Shown: positions 42,531 through 52,997 of the stretch, in pieces
Layout of the letters: each line of letters starts with the position of its first letter
How positions within the stretch are numbered: the stretch's first letter is position 1
NCBI GenBank assembly: GCA_018136815.1
Contig: CM030941.1
Location: 1,239,582-1,303,581, forward strand
DNA length: 64,000 nucleotides
From: Isochrysis galbana
Taxonomy: Eukaryota; Haptophyta; Isochrysidales; Isochrysidaceae
Reading direction: 5' to 3'
Made by a program: the position numbers and the translations under genes
The notes under the pieces: model-generated
The model's input: the letters and a program-made list of their open reading frames with translations, nothing else
The model's database searches: none
Told to the model about the DNA's origin: nothing

Positions 42531-43515
42531 TGTGCGACCCTCGAGATCAACCTACTTTTATAAGTGGGGGACAATGGGGGCCTCGCGCCCCCCTCACACC
42601 ATCGCGGACACCCCCCGGGGTGGGCCCGTACAATCAACCCCAGCCCCTGCCCTTTGGCAGGGGCAGGGCACTCATCAATCAGGCCCAGACCCTTCGGGGG
42701 CGCGGCCCGCGAGCTGCACTCCCACGCCCGCGCTGGGCCTGCCCTCGAGCTGACTCCCCCTCTGTCCCTGGTCGCCAGGCATACAGGAGACTTTGGGCGG
42801 CTCCCATGGCCAGCGAGGCGAGCGTGGGAGAGGCAGGGGGGGCCAGGGGCTGAGCCCCAGCCTCCACTGCCCCCTGAGCGGCCCTTGCTGGCCCCCTGGG
42901 AGCCCCCAAAGGGCCCCTGAGAGCAGGCCATGGCGCGCCGCATGGCGACGCGCCGCAGGGACGACGAAGGGAGAGAGTGGAGAGAGGGAGAGAGGGAGAG
43001 GGGGGGTTTTGCACCTCCCCCCGATGGAGTGCGGTTAGAAACAGGCCCCGTTTGCGTTAGCAAACGGGTAGGGGGCGGCCGGCGACAGGCGGGAGAGAGA
43101 AGGGAGTGGCTCAAGCTCGAGGAGAGTATCCTGAAGGTGGCACAGGCTACTCGACTCGCAGTCGTTTATTTCTCGAGAACTGCTCACGGCGCGAGCTGGA
43201 AGGGCCGATCCTCTTTGTTGACGAGAGGTCCCCCCCCCCCCCCCCGGTGCTTTTTCCCGGAGAGTCGCCCGACGTAGGTCGGTCCGCCTCAATGGGTTTT
43301 CCCTCATTTTAACTTGTGGGGAGTTAGAATGGGAGCCGGGGGCTTGCGAGGGGGGAGATGTGGAGGGGTGCATAGGTGTATGTATCTGTGGCAACAACAC
43401 GCGCCAAGGTGTACGGGCAGGTGCGCTGAGGGCTGTCGTGTTAGTACCGGGCTAGTGAGAGTAGTGGTACTAATGCTCAGTTAGATTATTATATTGTTGT
43501 GCGACCCTCGAGATC
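42531..43515 (+). mobile_element. Retrotransposed non-coding element (family 2), 949 bp, with 18-bp target duplication
   Basis: The body is 42549-43497. TGTGCGACCCTCGAGATC occurs on both sides (42531-42548 and 43498-43515), an exact 18-bp target-site duplication. It starts AACCTACTTTTATAAGTGGG and ends GTACTAATGCTCAGTTAGA with an AT-rich tail. The sister copy is reversed at 56731-57668. It has no reverse transcriptase and no credible protein. Long variable-free target duplications of this size point to LINE-type integration, so this is a SINE-like or LINE-derived passenger. Confidence 0.88.
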
Positions 43516-43905
43516 GAGCGTGCGACCCACCAGGGACCTCCCACATCCCTCGCGAGGCGCTTGAGCTTGGGCTCCTCACCAGCTGGCAGCCATTGCGAGG
43601 CCGACAGCCGGCGATCGGCCGACGCGGAACCTCCGCGTTTCTTATGGGGATTCGCCCGACATTCACTGCTTTGATTCCCTCACGCGCGCAATCCTCCCAT
43701 TCTCCCAAAATAGACCTCCATGGGCCGGACAAGGCGGGGGAGTCACTCACCGACGCCATGGGTTTTCGTGGGGTAGAGGGGGTTCGCGGGGGGGGGGGGG
43801 GGGGGGGCAGGTAAGGGGGGTCCCTGGGGAATCCTTGGACACCCAGGAGGGATGGAAAATAGTTGTATAAAAAGCGTGAGTGACCGGCCTACCATTATGT
43901 CCCAT
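43498..43905 (+). repeat. Dispersed repeat (family 4), copy C, interrupted
   Basis: Related to copies A and B: ACCTCCGCGTTTCT, CTTTGATTCCCTC, TCTCCCAAAATAGA, AATCCTTGGACACCCA and GTGAGTGACCGG. Its left end is separated by the 949-bp element, whose target duplication contains family-4 sequence. A G-run lies at about 43790-43807. Confidence 0.75.
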
Positions 43906-44444
43906 GTGTAGTTTGCCCCCCCCCCCCCGTTCTGACGAAGCCATCCTAGATTCAAAAGCCCATGTCGCTTACCAGGGCCAACCTCTTACTCTTACATGAA
44001 TGCTTCTTCAACCCTCGTTATTCACTGCACCACGGTGCCCGTCGGCGATAGCTTACTACGTTGTAAAAATCAGCACGAGTTGCGGCATCATATAGCCTTG
44101 CGCGAAAGCCAGCGCTGCACGGCAAAGTGGGTGCTCGCGCGGGGATGCGAGCTCTCTAGAGGGCACACGACGGCCGCATTGGAGGCGTGGGGGAGGGAGC
44201 ATTCCCAGAATATGGAGGTGATGCCCGCCTCACCCTTTCAGCTCGCCTTCCACATCACCTTGGCTTCCACATCACATCTCGCCACCTCGCCTCCTCTCCC
44301 GGAAGTCATCGGCAGCCAACATGGGATGACGTTATGTGCATGTGGGGCAGGGCGGATATGACAAATGGAATTCGAACCTCTCCTCCCGTGCAACGGGCCT
44401 TCGCATCGTCTGAAATCGAGGCAAATCAACAAAAAGTCATGCTA
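43906..44444. other. Intergenic region, no gene seen
   Basis: No coding or repeat signal that I can support. Confidence 0.5.
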
Positions 44445-46340
44445 TTAAACGGTCTCTTGCTCAGGTTGTAGCACCTCGAGCATCTTCGAAATATCCTGGG
44501 TTTCCTCTTCTGCTGCCGGCAAGTAATCGGATTCGGACAAGGTGCACGCCACATTGCACGCGCGTGGGTCGAGTAGAGAACGCACCACCACCTCCGCAAC
44601 ATCAGCGCGTGAGACGGAACCCCGAGCACGTGCATCTGCGGCGGCACCCTGTGTGAAAACTAGCCGCCGCACGCCGCCCGGAAGATCATCGAGGATCGCA
44701 GGCCTCACGATGAAGTAGGTCAGACCCGAAGAACGTACCACGCGCTCGCAACTTGCCGCATTCTTCCGCCGCGCCTCCAATGGATTGATGACTGCAGGCT
44801 CATCGCTCAGCTCCTCGCCCTCTTCACCCGTGTTCCCCCCATGCTCAGCTGTAGCGCTCTCCGGCGGTTTGAGCTCAGCAGCATCGCCGGCAGCGAGCTC
44901 ACCAGCCGCCGCACCGCCTGAGAGGTAGACGATCTCAGGCTCATCGCGCTCGCGGTAAGCCTTCATATGAGCGAAGGACAGGTAGAAGTTGCCCTCGCTC
45001 TTGCTAGGCTCGTTGCGTTGCGGAAAGAAGGCCATGGCTAGACCAACAACCCCATGGCGATCGAGTTCCGGTGCCTCATTGGGAGGTACAGGCTTGCCGT
45101 CACGGTGTGGGGTGAATCCAGAAAAGGGCAGGCGTGCCGTAGTGAAGCCCTTAACGCGAGTCTTGAAGTCGTGATGGTACTCGAGACCATCCTCGTCGTA
45201 TTGCAAGGTACGCACGATCATGGTGTACTTTTTGCCGTCACCGTTCCCCTTGAAAATGATGCCAGAATACTCACCCAGGTCAAGGGCAGGCTCGTCTGCC
45301 ATCTCGGGAGTCACGTCATCGACGATTCCAGCCACGCCTTCGGAAGGATTGTGCTTGATATCATCGGGCGACTCAAGGTTTGGTGCTGGTGCATCAGCAA
45401 GACGGCAAGCGACTGTCGCCGAGCCGAGATACTTGTCAAAGATGTTGCCCACGAAGACGCCATTGCGGTGGGCATCGGAGCGCTTCCAGTACGAGATCGA
45501 CTTCCTGACTGCAAGGCCAGCGCGCGCAAGGCGTGATGCGATCTCATCATCGGCAGACTCGATGGACCATGCATCAAAGTCAACATCACGGCGGAACTTG
45601 AAGAGCGAGAGCTTTGTCGCCTCAGCTGCCCCATAGGTGAAAGTCCGTGTGTCCTGTAAAGCCCGCAGGATGTTCCGCAGCCCCAGCTCCTCTCGTTCCG
45701 GTTCATCCGTCGATGCTACAAATACTACCTTGTCGACGTCTTCCATCGCGTCAAGTAGCGTGTCGTAGTCCGTCATGTCACCATACGAGTAGGAGACACC
45801 GGAGCCTGAAGTAGAGTGATTGGGATGAGCAGGGTTGGGTTAGTAGAGGCGCTCTGATGCGCTGAGGTCAACCGGCATGTGCGTGGCTCGGGCTCCCACA
45901 GCAGGACGAAAGAGTACTGCGATATGCGCCAAACTCGCAGGCACAGAGCTGGGGCGTGCAGGAGACTGACCAAGCCGGTTCAAGGTGTCAGTCGAGAGCG
46001 AGCGCACGAGTACTGCGACACGGAACCCACGCAGCAGCAGCTTGCGCACGATGATGAGACCAGTGCGGCCGGTAGCCCCAACGACGAGGACCTGCGGCAC
46101 GAACTCGAGGTCTTCGCCCATCGCCGAGTCCTCGTCGGCAATGTTGGAGAGTTCGGTGGGCGTGGGAGCGCCGTTGAGTCGTGACCAGAGTCCCTTTACG
46201 TCAGGCAGGATACCTGCCGTGGGTGCGGGCGCGCGTGGGGCGGCGGCAGGGCGCGTAGGGAGGTGGGCGCGGCGCATCAGCGCGGCCTCGCCGATCGCCG
46301 ACGCCGCCAGCAGCAGCGCGACTCTGGTGGGGAGCAGCAT
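44445..46340 (-). CDS. HCF173-like plastid protein: atypical SDR with inserted CIA30 domain
   Basis: In plants HCF173 is a thylakoid-associated factor that promotes psbA translation, hence photosystem II assembly. Two exons, 45971-46340 and 44445-45805, join in phase 1 (CTTG|GTCAGT to CTTCAG|GC) for about 576 aa. Order: hydrophobic leader (LLPTRVALLLAASAIGEAA), Arg/Ala/Pro-rich stretch to ~42, Rossmann start VLVVGATGRTG (84-94), VVFVAS, a CIA30/NDUFAF1-like insert at about 192-425 (FRRDVDFDAW, EYSGIIFKGNGDGKKY, NFYLSFAHMKAY), then return to the SDR fold (GLTYFIVRPAIL). An SDR with an internal CIA30 domain is the HCF173 layout. The leader plus basic stretch suggests import into a plastid with extra membranes. 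Catalytic YxxxK is not seen. Confidence 0.85.
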
Positions 46341-46726
46341 GGTGAAGTGGTGGGGGTGGGGGGGGGGAGTTGCGGGGGGGGGGGGAAGAGGAGCCGGCGA
46401 GGGAAGCGGGAGAGCGAGGGAGGCGTGAAGCTGGAGAGTGGGCGAGCTCGGCAACTTCCGGGAATCCTCCCTCTGCCTCACCCACGAGTGGATGATACCG
46501 CTAGGGGAGGGCGGTGGGGGAGAGCAGGGGGTGGCAATACCGCTGGGGTGGCCGGGCGAGATGATACCGTGAGGGGAGGGCACAATAAGGAGACCGGGGG
46601 AAACGTGCCCCACGCATACGTCGACAGCCGCAAGCCATGGCGCGCCCCGCCCCCCCCCCCCCCTCGCTCTGCGCCTGCGTCCCCTGCACAACCAGACCGC
46701 CCCGTGCGCTGCGAAACGTGGCGAGC
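46341..46726. promoter_or_regulatory. Shared divergent promoter region
   Basis: 386 bp between the start codons of the HCF173-like gene (minus) and eS28 (plus). It holds G- and C-runs and two phrases of the type ACCGCTAGGGGAGGG / ACCGTGAGGGGAGGG at about 46498 and 46566. No TATA box is seen. Bidirectional control is inferred only from the layout. Confidence 0.45.
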
Positions 46727-47063
46727 ATGGCGTGTCAAGTGCACGGAAGATTACTAGACGTCCCCTCGCTGTCTTCCTCGCGCTCCGGATGTGCACCAGT
46801 GAGCATGACGTCCTTTCTCGCTTCTGTCGCTGCGCGCTGACTCTGCACCTCGCTGGTTTCTTTTACAGGATCAACCTGTGAAGCTTGCTAAGGTGACCAA
46901 GGTGCTCGGCCGTACTGGTCAGACCGGTCAGGTGTCGCAGGTCCGTGTCGAGTTCCTCGAGGACACCTCGCGCTCTATTGTGCGCAACGTCAAGGGGCCG
47001 ATCCGTGAGGGTGACATCCTGATGCTGCTTGAGTGGGAGCGTGAGGCCAGGAGGTTGCGGTAA
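46727..47063 (+). CDS. RPS28: 40S ribosomal protein eS28
   Basis: A component of the small ribosomal subunit near the mRNA exit. Exon 2, 46869-47063, reads [51 protein letters not shown] and EREARRLR-stop, nearly the full conserved protein. The start must come from an upstream exon. The best candidate is a 12-nt exon at 46727-46738 (ATGGCGTGTCAA, then GTGCAC), which gives a 68-residue protein against 67-69 in other eukaryotes; the intron would be 130 bp ending TTTTACAG. Exon 2 is certain, exon 1 is inferred. Confidence 0.93.
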
Positions 47064-47605
47064 GCAGTGGTGCCGCTGCGCCGGTTAGCTGGACTCCAGT
47101 CGGCGGACGGCATGCTTGCGCACTGCGGATGCAGACACCGAATATAGAGTGACCTTTGTGCTCGGGTCCTAAAGATCACTGCATCGCACAGGCCATCGCT
47201 TGTAGAGATTAACAGGATACCAGATATCTTCTGCGTCGAGATTTGACGCTTCCCACCTGACCAAATTTGAGTCGGCACTACTGCTGAGAGTTCAACGGAG
47301 AGAGCTAACGCAGGTGTCCTCGTCGGGACAGCGCATGGTCTGAAGTTCTCCATTCTCTAGGCGAGGGGAGCTGCGGTCAGGACTTAGGCGTATTGAGCTC
47401 ATCGCAGCCAGAACAATTCATCAACCCCCGAGTTCATTGTGGACTCATGAACACGTCGCATTCCTCGTGCATACGAAATTTGTCGTGCCACGTCAAGGCT
47501 TTGGCTTTGTGGCTGTGGTGTGTTTGTGTGCCTCGCACAAGAAGTCTACTCATCACAGATGACCGAAGCGGAAGCGGAGACCCAACCGTAGTTACATAAA
47601 ATCCT
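47064..47605. other. Intergenic region, no gene seen
   Basis: 3' flank of the eS28 gene without further signal. Confidence 0.5.
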
Positions 47606-47995
47606 GAAGATTCGGGGCTAACACCCATTCAGGGCGCGGTACTTCCAGTCTTACTACCACAATTGCCCTTCTATTCCCCAGGTCCCCCTTCCCCTGCGCC
47701 TTAGGCTCCACCCTAGCAACCACAAAAACTCGCTAGAGTCGAAGTCAGAATCAGAGGTCCTGCCCGTACCCCCCAAGTTAGTGCACCTGGGCCGGACCCC
47801 TGAAACCGAAGAAAAAAGGAAAGCGGAGGGGAAGGAGGTGGAGAGCTCAGGGCGTTGTCGGTAGGGATGTTAAACATACCTAGTCCGTAGTAGGAGTAGG
47901 AGTAGGCTATATATAGCTATAGCTATAGCTATAGTCTATAGTAGACAGTAGACCATAGGTGTTAGCCCATTAAATGATGGCCCATTACCCAGAAT
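47606..47995. mobile_element. MITE-like element with inverted ends
   Basis: Left end GAAGATTCGGGGCTAACACC; right end carries GGTGTTAGCCC followed by CAGAATCTT, its inverted counterpart with a short insert. Inside is TTAGTGCACCTGGGCCGGAC, shared with 13750. Related ends lie at 7956, 13890-13913 and 52205. No coding capacity. Confidence 0.6.
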
Positions 47996-48214
47996 CTTAT
48001 CAGTATCAGATGTCCCCCTTCCCCCCCTTCCCTTAGGCTCATTTCGACTAGGACTAGGTGCGGTTTATCATTTATCATACTACCTCCGTTCCAATACTGA
48101 CAGTATATACTGAGGTCTGAGGTCCCGCGGCTGTATTTGTGGGAGTGTGTTTAAAGCAGTAAATCGTAAATCCGCGTTGTGCCTCACGTCAGCCTGAACC
48201 TTCAGATGTTTATG

Positions 48215-48715
48215 TAAGTCCCGACTCATCCTGTAAATAGGCGCGGGACTTACTTATTTTTCGGTGGGCGGAGCGAGAGCTCCACCCCCTTCTCCGCCGC
48301 GGCACTCTCTCTCCCCTCTCCTGCTGCGGCACGCGCGATGGCGCGATGGCGCGCCTGCGGCAGGCCTGCAGCTGCCCTCTGGCGACCCCTAGAGGCTCCT
48401 GGAGGCCAGCTCAGGGGGCGGAGGAGGCTGAGGCTGGGCCCTGGCCTCCCATGCCTCTCCCTCGCTGGCGCTCTTGCTCTTGATTGAGCCTCAGGGGCCC
48501 CCACGCTGCACTTGTATGCCTGTCGAATAGGGGGGGAGGGGGGAGGAGGGGTTGGAGTGTTGGCAACGCGCGTTGGAGCAGTGGGCAATGGGCTGGCCCT
48601 TGTGGGCCAGGGAGTGAGAGACAGGCAAGCCTGTGGGGAGGGGAATGGGACGCCAGGAGGGCAGTCTTCTGTCTTCTCCCGGCATGCCATAAGGCATGCC
48701 AGGAGGATGGGTGGT
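48215..48715 (-). repeat. Dispersed GC-rich repeat (family 3), copy B
   Basis: Reverse-oriented partner of 4615-5110, starting at AAGTCCCGACTCATCCTGTA and running to the GGATGGGTGGTT block. Part of the core (CTCAGGGGGCGGAGGAGGCT) is also shared with family 2. Confidence 0.8.
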
Positions 48716-49334
48716 TAGGTCGCGATCCGTCGAATGTGGGGAAGTTAAGCCATCAAATGTCCACATGCCCGTTTACAACAATACAGACGAGGGTTGGGTG
48801 GGGTTGGGGTTAACCCAACCGACCATGATGAAACCCGTCACGGACACCTAGGCATTCCACAAACTAGATTTTAGTCACACGCACCTTGGCCTAGGAGAAT
48901 CCTCAGCCGTATGTTTTCATACCCCCATAGTGAGTGACCGGGCTAAAATGGGCGGAGAGGGGCGGCTGGCGACAGGAGGGAGATGAGGAGGGAGAGGCTC
49001 GAGGCGCCTACCTACCGCTGTCGTTCGTCGTTCGTGTGCCTCGTTCGCGGGCTGGCGCGCGCGGGCTGTCCCGCGCGTACCTGGTTGGGGAGGTCGTCCA
49101 AGCGCGGGCGTTTCGGAGACAGCGGCGTGTCCATGAGCAGGTCGTTGTCCTCGGCGGTGTCGGCGCGGGGAGGGGAGGGGAGTGGGGCGCGCTCCATGAA
49201 CCTATCAGTTTATTGATAGTTGGTTGTGGGAGTGGGCGAAAAGATCCGGGAACGGGCGTGGCTACAGAATAGCAGTTGACTAGTGCCACGTGCGAGGCGA
49301 GAATACTAAGAGACATATTTTTTCATGCGTGATT
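48716..49334. other. Intergenic region, no gene seen
   Basis: Contains GTGAGTGACCGGGCT near 48929, a solo family-4 end. No gene. Confidence 0.5.
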
Positions 49335-51130
49335 TCAGAAGCAGCCGAAGACTTCACGCACAATCACAAGGGGGTCAAAACCTGCTAGATCGAGTGGATC
49401 GCCACGCACCGCACTAGTTCCCATAGTATCCTCTTCTCTTGTCTCTACGACTTCCCAAGGAGTAGCCTGTTCACCTTCTGTGCTAGACGGATTTTCGGGT
49501 TCAATGGCTGTGTAAGCGCTCTCCCAAGGCCGTGGCTGCTGAGGCTGCTTGGTGACACCTTGTTCTACATCCAATTCGTCCACTGCATCTGGTAATCTGT
49601 GCTGGGTGTATGGAAGCTGTGACAAGAGTGGCCGGTCGGACGATTCTGATCCCACGCATTCAACCACTCTGCAAGAATCCACGTTTTCTCGCACAAATTG
49701 TCTTGAGGTTTCTTCCCTCTTTTCAATCCCACGATTCGGTGTAGTGCCATTGACCATCTGCGTGAACATCATTTGATTGGAGGCATCCTCGGACGCAAGG
49801 CAATGCGAGAACTCTCTCTGCACGGAAAGAGATGGCTGGAAAGGAGTTTCAGCTAATGCTTGTGACATTGCGATCTGCGACAAAGGTGCCTGTGGAAAAT
49901 TGTGTGAGAAGCCCGGAGCCTGTATGAAGCCAGGCGCCTGCAAGAAGTCAGGTGCATGCGAGAAGCTGGACTCCTGCGAGAATCCGGGCACCTCAGAAAT
50001 GTTGGGTTCCGGAGAACAGCTAGGTGCTTGTGAAAAGCCGCATACACCAGAAAATGGCATTTGCGAGTACGGCTCAAGAGAGTGTCCTGCCTGGACACTC
50101 CGAGTACATGGATCCTCTGAAACAGCGGCAGGCGTCACCCTTTTGTCGAAAAGGGGGCCTTGGGGCGAAGAATGCGTTGATGGATCCTCAGATGGATTGG
50201 CATCCCGGACAGTAGCGTACTTGGCCTCGCCATTCTCATGCACCGGGGCATAAGGGTACGCACCCATGCCAGAGGAAGCGCTAGCGGCAAGGCTATCCTC
50301 TCCGCTGCCCCTGGTGAAGCTTTCCGCTGAACGCTGCTCATCCCAGCCGCTTTCTGAAGCAACTTCTTGAGAGCCTTGAGCATCATGAAGTTGGGCTTGC
50401 AATAGTGCATCTTGATCCGGAGGAATACGTAAAAACCGAGAGATGATCAAGTGAGGCTCGGACTCCTCGACCGGGAAGGCGGCACAGCCGAAGGGTAATG
50501 CCCTAGCAGCGCTTTCGGCAGTCGGTAGAAATTGGCCATGCAGCTGCTGCACAGGTATGGGCTGCTTCGAGGCCTCTCTTTGCTGAGCCACACCCTTCTC
50601 ATGCAGGAGCTTGGAGACCGTTCTGTCAAAGAGTCCGACGACCTCCGCGTCCTCCATCACGAAGCGAGGCAACCCAAGCCGCTCCATATTTTCGGCACCA
50701 GCCCATCGGAAATCGGCAAGCTTCATGCAGAATTGGCGCTTGCTCATGTTGAGGACGATCTCATATTGTATGGGATAGATGAGAGCTCCTTCAAGCCGTT
50801 CCAAGGGCTCGAGCGTCCCTTCCATGGACCGCTCAAAGGACTCGATCGCCGTTGCCTCGAGCACTGCGCCGATGGAGTGCGTCCCATCCGATAGCACGCA
50901 GTTGTGCGCGCCGACATGCATGGGGTTTGGCTCCAGGTGGAGCACCTGTAGCAGCTTCATGTTGGCGGCAGTGAGAACGCTGCGGCAAGAGGCGAAGCTT
51001 GGGCGCTGCGCTTGGGTCGAGGGCCGGTGAGAAGTGGACGCCGGCTCACCTGAGCGCAGATAGCGGGCACTGCAGCACCCGTTGACAGCACGGCACGCCG
51101 GATCCACGCCTCGTCGAGCATCTTGGCCAT
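49335..51130 (-). CDS. TPP1/ACD-like OB-fold protein (candidate telomere end-protection factor)
   Basis: TPP1 (ACD) is the shelterin subunit that recruits telomerase and pairs with POT1. Two exons, 51050-51130 and 49335-50945, join in phase 0 (GCTCAG|GTGAGC to CTACAG|GTG; 104-bp intron) for about 563 aa. The N-terminus MAKMLDEAWIRRAVL matches the start of the TPP1 OB fold (PWIRELIL in human). VLHLEPNP, then C-VLSDGTHSIGAVLEA (SDGTHS at 46-51) matches the diagnostic LLVSDGTHSV strand. LEGALIYPIQYEIVL, FCMKLADFRWAG and VGLFDRTVSKLLHE follow in the expected order to about residue 140. The rest is disordered, Ser/Pro/Gln-rich, with loose repeats of PGFSQ/APGF type, and ends GFDPLVIVREVFGCF. The C-terminal half is not recognised. 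This is a by-eye match to one domain. Confidence 0.68.
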
Positions 51131-51440
51131 CCTGCGCTGAGGGCGCGAGCGAGCAGCACCACCCGGCAGAAGCAGAGCCGAGGGAGAGAAGCGCGAGGAT
51201 TCCCGTGAAGGGATATGTGAAGAGTACATCCCTGTCAGAGTCGGAGTTTTCTTGTTGTCCTAGTTTAATCCAGGTTCTTGAGGGACCGTGCCTCATCGGC
51301 AACGGAGCCCCTACCCCGCGATGGGGGTGTGCGCGGTTGGTGCATGGCTCGTCCGGTGTATGCGGCTAGGGATGCTACCCAAGAAGACCTTCTACAAGAC
51401 ACAAGACTGCAATTTCTAACGTGGTACGTGGTACAACTAA
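51131..51440. repeat. Spacer with copy of a 90-bp direct repeat
   Basis: 51285-51372 (CATCGGCAACGGAGCCC, GTGCGCGGTTGGTGCATGGC, GTGTATGCGGCTAGGGATGC) recurs at 52629-52735. Confidence 0.8.
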
Positions 51441-51840
51441 CAACTAAGTTTATACTTTATACTTGGGGTCGCGATGGAGCGCGCCGCCGCGACTCCCCTC
51501 TTCTTCGGGCACCCCGCCGAGGGCGCCCCCCAGTGCCCATGTAGCAGCCGCTGTCGAAGCGGCCGCGTCCGCCCACCGAGGCCGAGCAGGTGCGTGCGAC
51601 TCCGGTAGCGCCACACGGCCCGTGGCCCGTGCCCGTGGCCCCGTCCACATCACCCATGGCAGCCATGCTGGCCTCCCCCATGGGGAGCAGCAGGCTGCTG
51701 GCAGCACCCCAACAGCGCCAGGCTCGCGCAGCCACTCCTCCACTGGGCATGCCGTATGGCAGAGGCCCCTCTCGCCCCGGCAAGGGCCGCGTTGCTCCGG
51801 CAGCGCGGCCCGAGGCCGGGTGGCGGGTGGCCCCTATGGC
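51441..51840 (+). repeat. Dispersed repeat (family 1), copy B
   Basis: Starts CAACTAAGTTTATACTTTATA and shares with 8455-8800 the blocks GCGATGGAGCGCGC, CGAGGCCGAGCAGGTGCG and CAGCCATGCTGGCCTCCCCC. It lacks the LINE-like tail of copy A. Immediately before the motif is an imperfect CAACTAA doublet. Confidence 0.75.
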
Positions 51841-52997
51841 TATGGCTATGGGCACACAAAGCACACAATTGTCCATTGTACCGAACAACATACCCTCCAG
51901 AGGCACCTCCCCAGAGGTTGTGTCAACGAGCGGTCCAGACCCATGGAGAGTATTTGATGGTGATCAGACATCGATATGGAGTAGATCCGGTGGAAACACC
52001 AGTATACATCCGGTTATCGTTTCCAACAACAGTTCTCTTGTCTAGTGCAAGCATCACACCATTCTCACACGAAGAAGCTCCCAAAGACCTCGAAATTGTT
52101 GGTGTGCGTAGTAATGGAGCGACCGAAACGTTGAAATCGGTCACAATTGCGCAGTGGTACAACGTCTTCACATAGGGTAACCTAGACCTAGTAGGTGTGT
52201 AGCCCAGAATCTTCAGATGTTTTATTACCTCGTATGCTTGTACCTATTAACCGGGAAAGACGCTGGGTAAGGGTAAGGGAAGGACGGTCTCGCCATAGCG
52301 CCATAGGCCTATGCCATAGGCGATGGGGAAAGTGTTAAAGTTTTCTGGTCTCTTGTCTCTTGTCTGTGCTCTATGCTGGTTTAATCCATGATTTAATCCT
52401 AGTGTTGCAGGTCCGAAGCCGAAGCCCTCATCTAGCTGTGTGCTGTGTTACACTCTTGTCTCTTGTCTGTGCTCTATGCTGGTTTAATCCATGATTTAAT
52501 CCTAGTGTTGCAGGTCCGAAGCCGAAGCCCTCATCTAGCTGTGTGCTGTGTTACAGTGTTACGGGGTTCGGGTCCGAACGAAGCCCGAAGCCCTCCAGCC
52601 CTCCCGAAGCCCTCCTCATCCTCATCCTCATCGGCAACGGAGCAACGGAGCCCTTACCTACCCCGCGATGGGGCTGTGCGCGGTTGGTGCATGGCTCGTC
52701 CGGTGTATGTGGCTAGGGATGCTAGCCAACAAGATGCTCTATAAGACTACAATTCACAATTCTCAGCAAAATACCTTTTTTGTCCTCTTCCTGTAGAGTA
52801 GACTCACTTTCATATTATTAATCAAATTTATGTAAAACCTAAATGTCTAGCTAGATAGAGCGCTCTCAACTCGAGTGGGCCGTCTCCAAGATTCAAAAAG
52901 AGACCTCCTCTCTCCTCTCCCTCCGGGTTGGCAACCTCCCCCCCCCCTCCCTCTGTCCATCGGTATCATCCAACGACCGCCGCGGCAGGCCACCGCG
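51841..52997. repeat. Spacer with 103-bp tandem duplication and 90-bp repeat
   Basis: GTCTCTTGTCTGTGCTCTAT begins at 52355 and again at 52458, a near-perfect 103-bp duplication spanning about 52349-52555. The block at 52629-52735 repeats 51285-51372. No gene is seen up to the coiled-coil start. Confidence 0.85.

Noticed and set aside
42233-43114. 293-codon minus-strand frame
   Set aside because: Runs through the 949-bp retrotransposed element and both sides of its target site, so it cannot be one old gene; composition is repeat-like.
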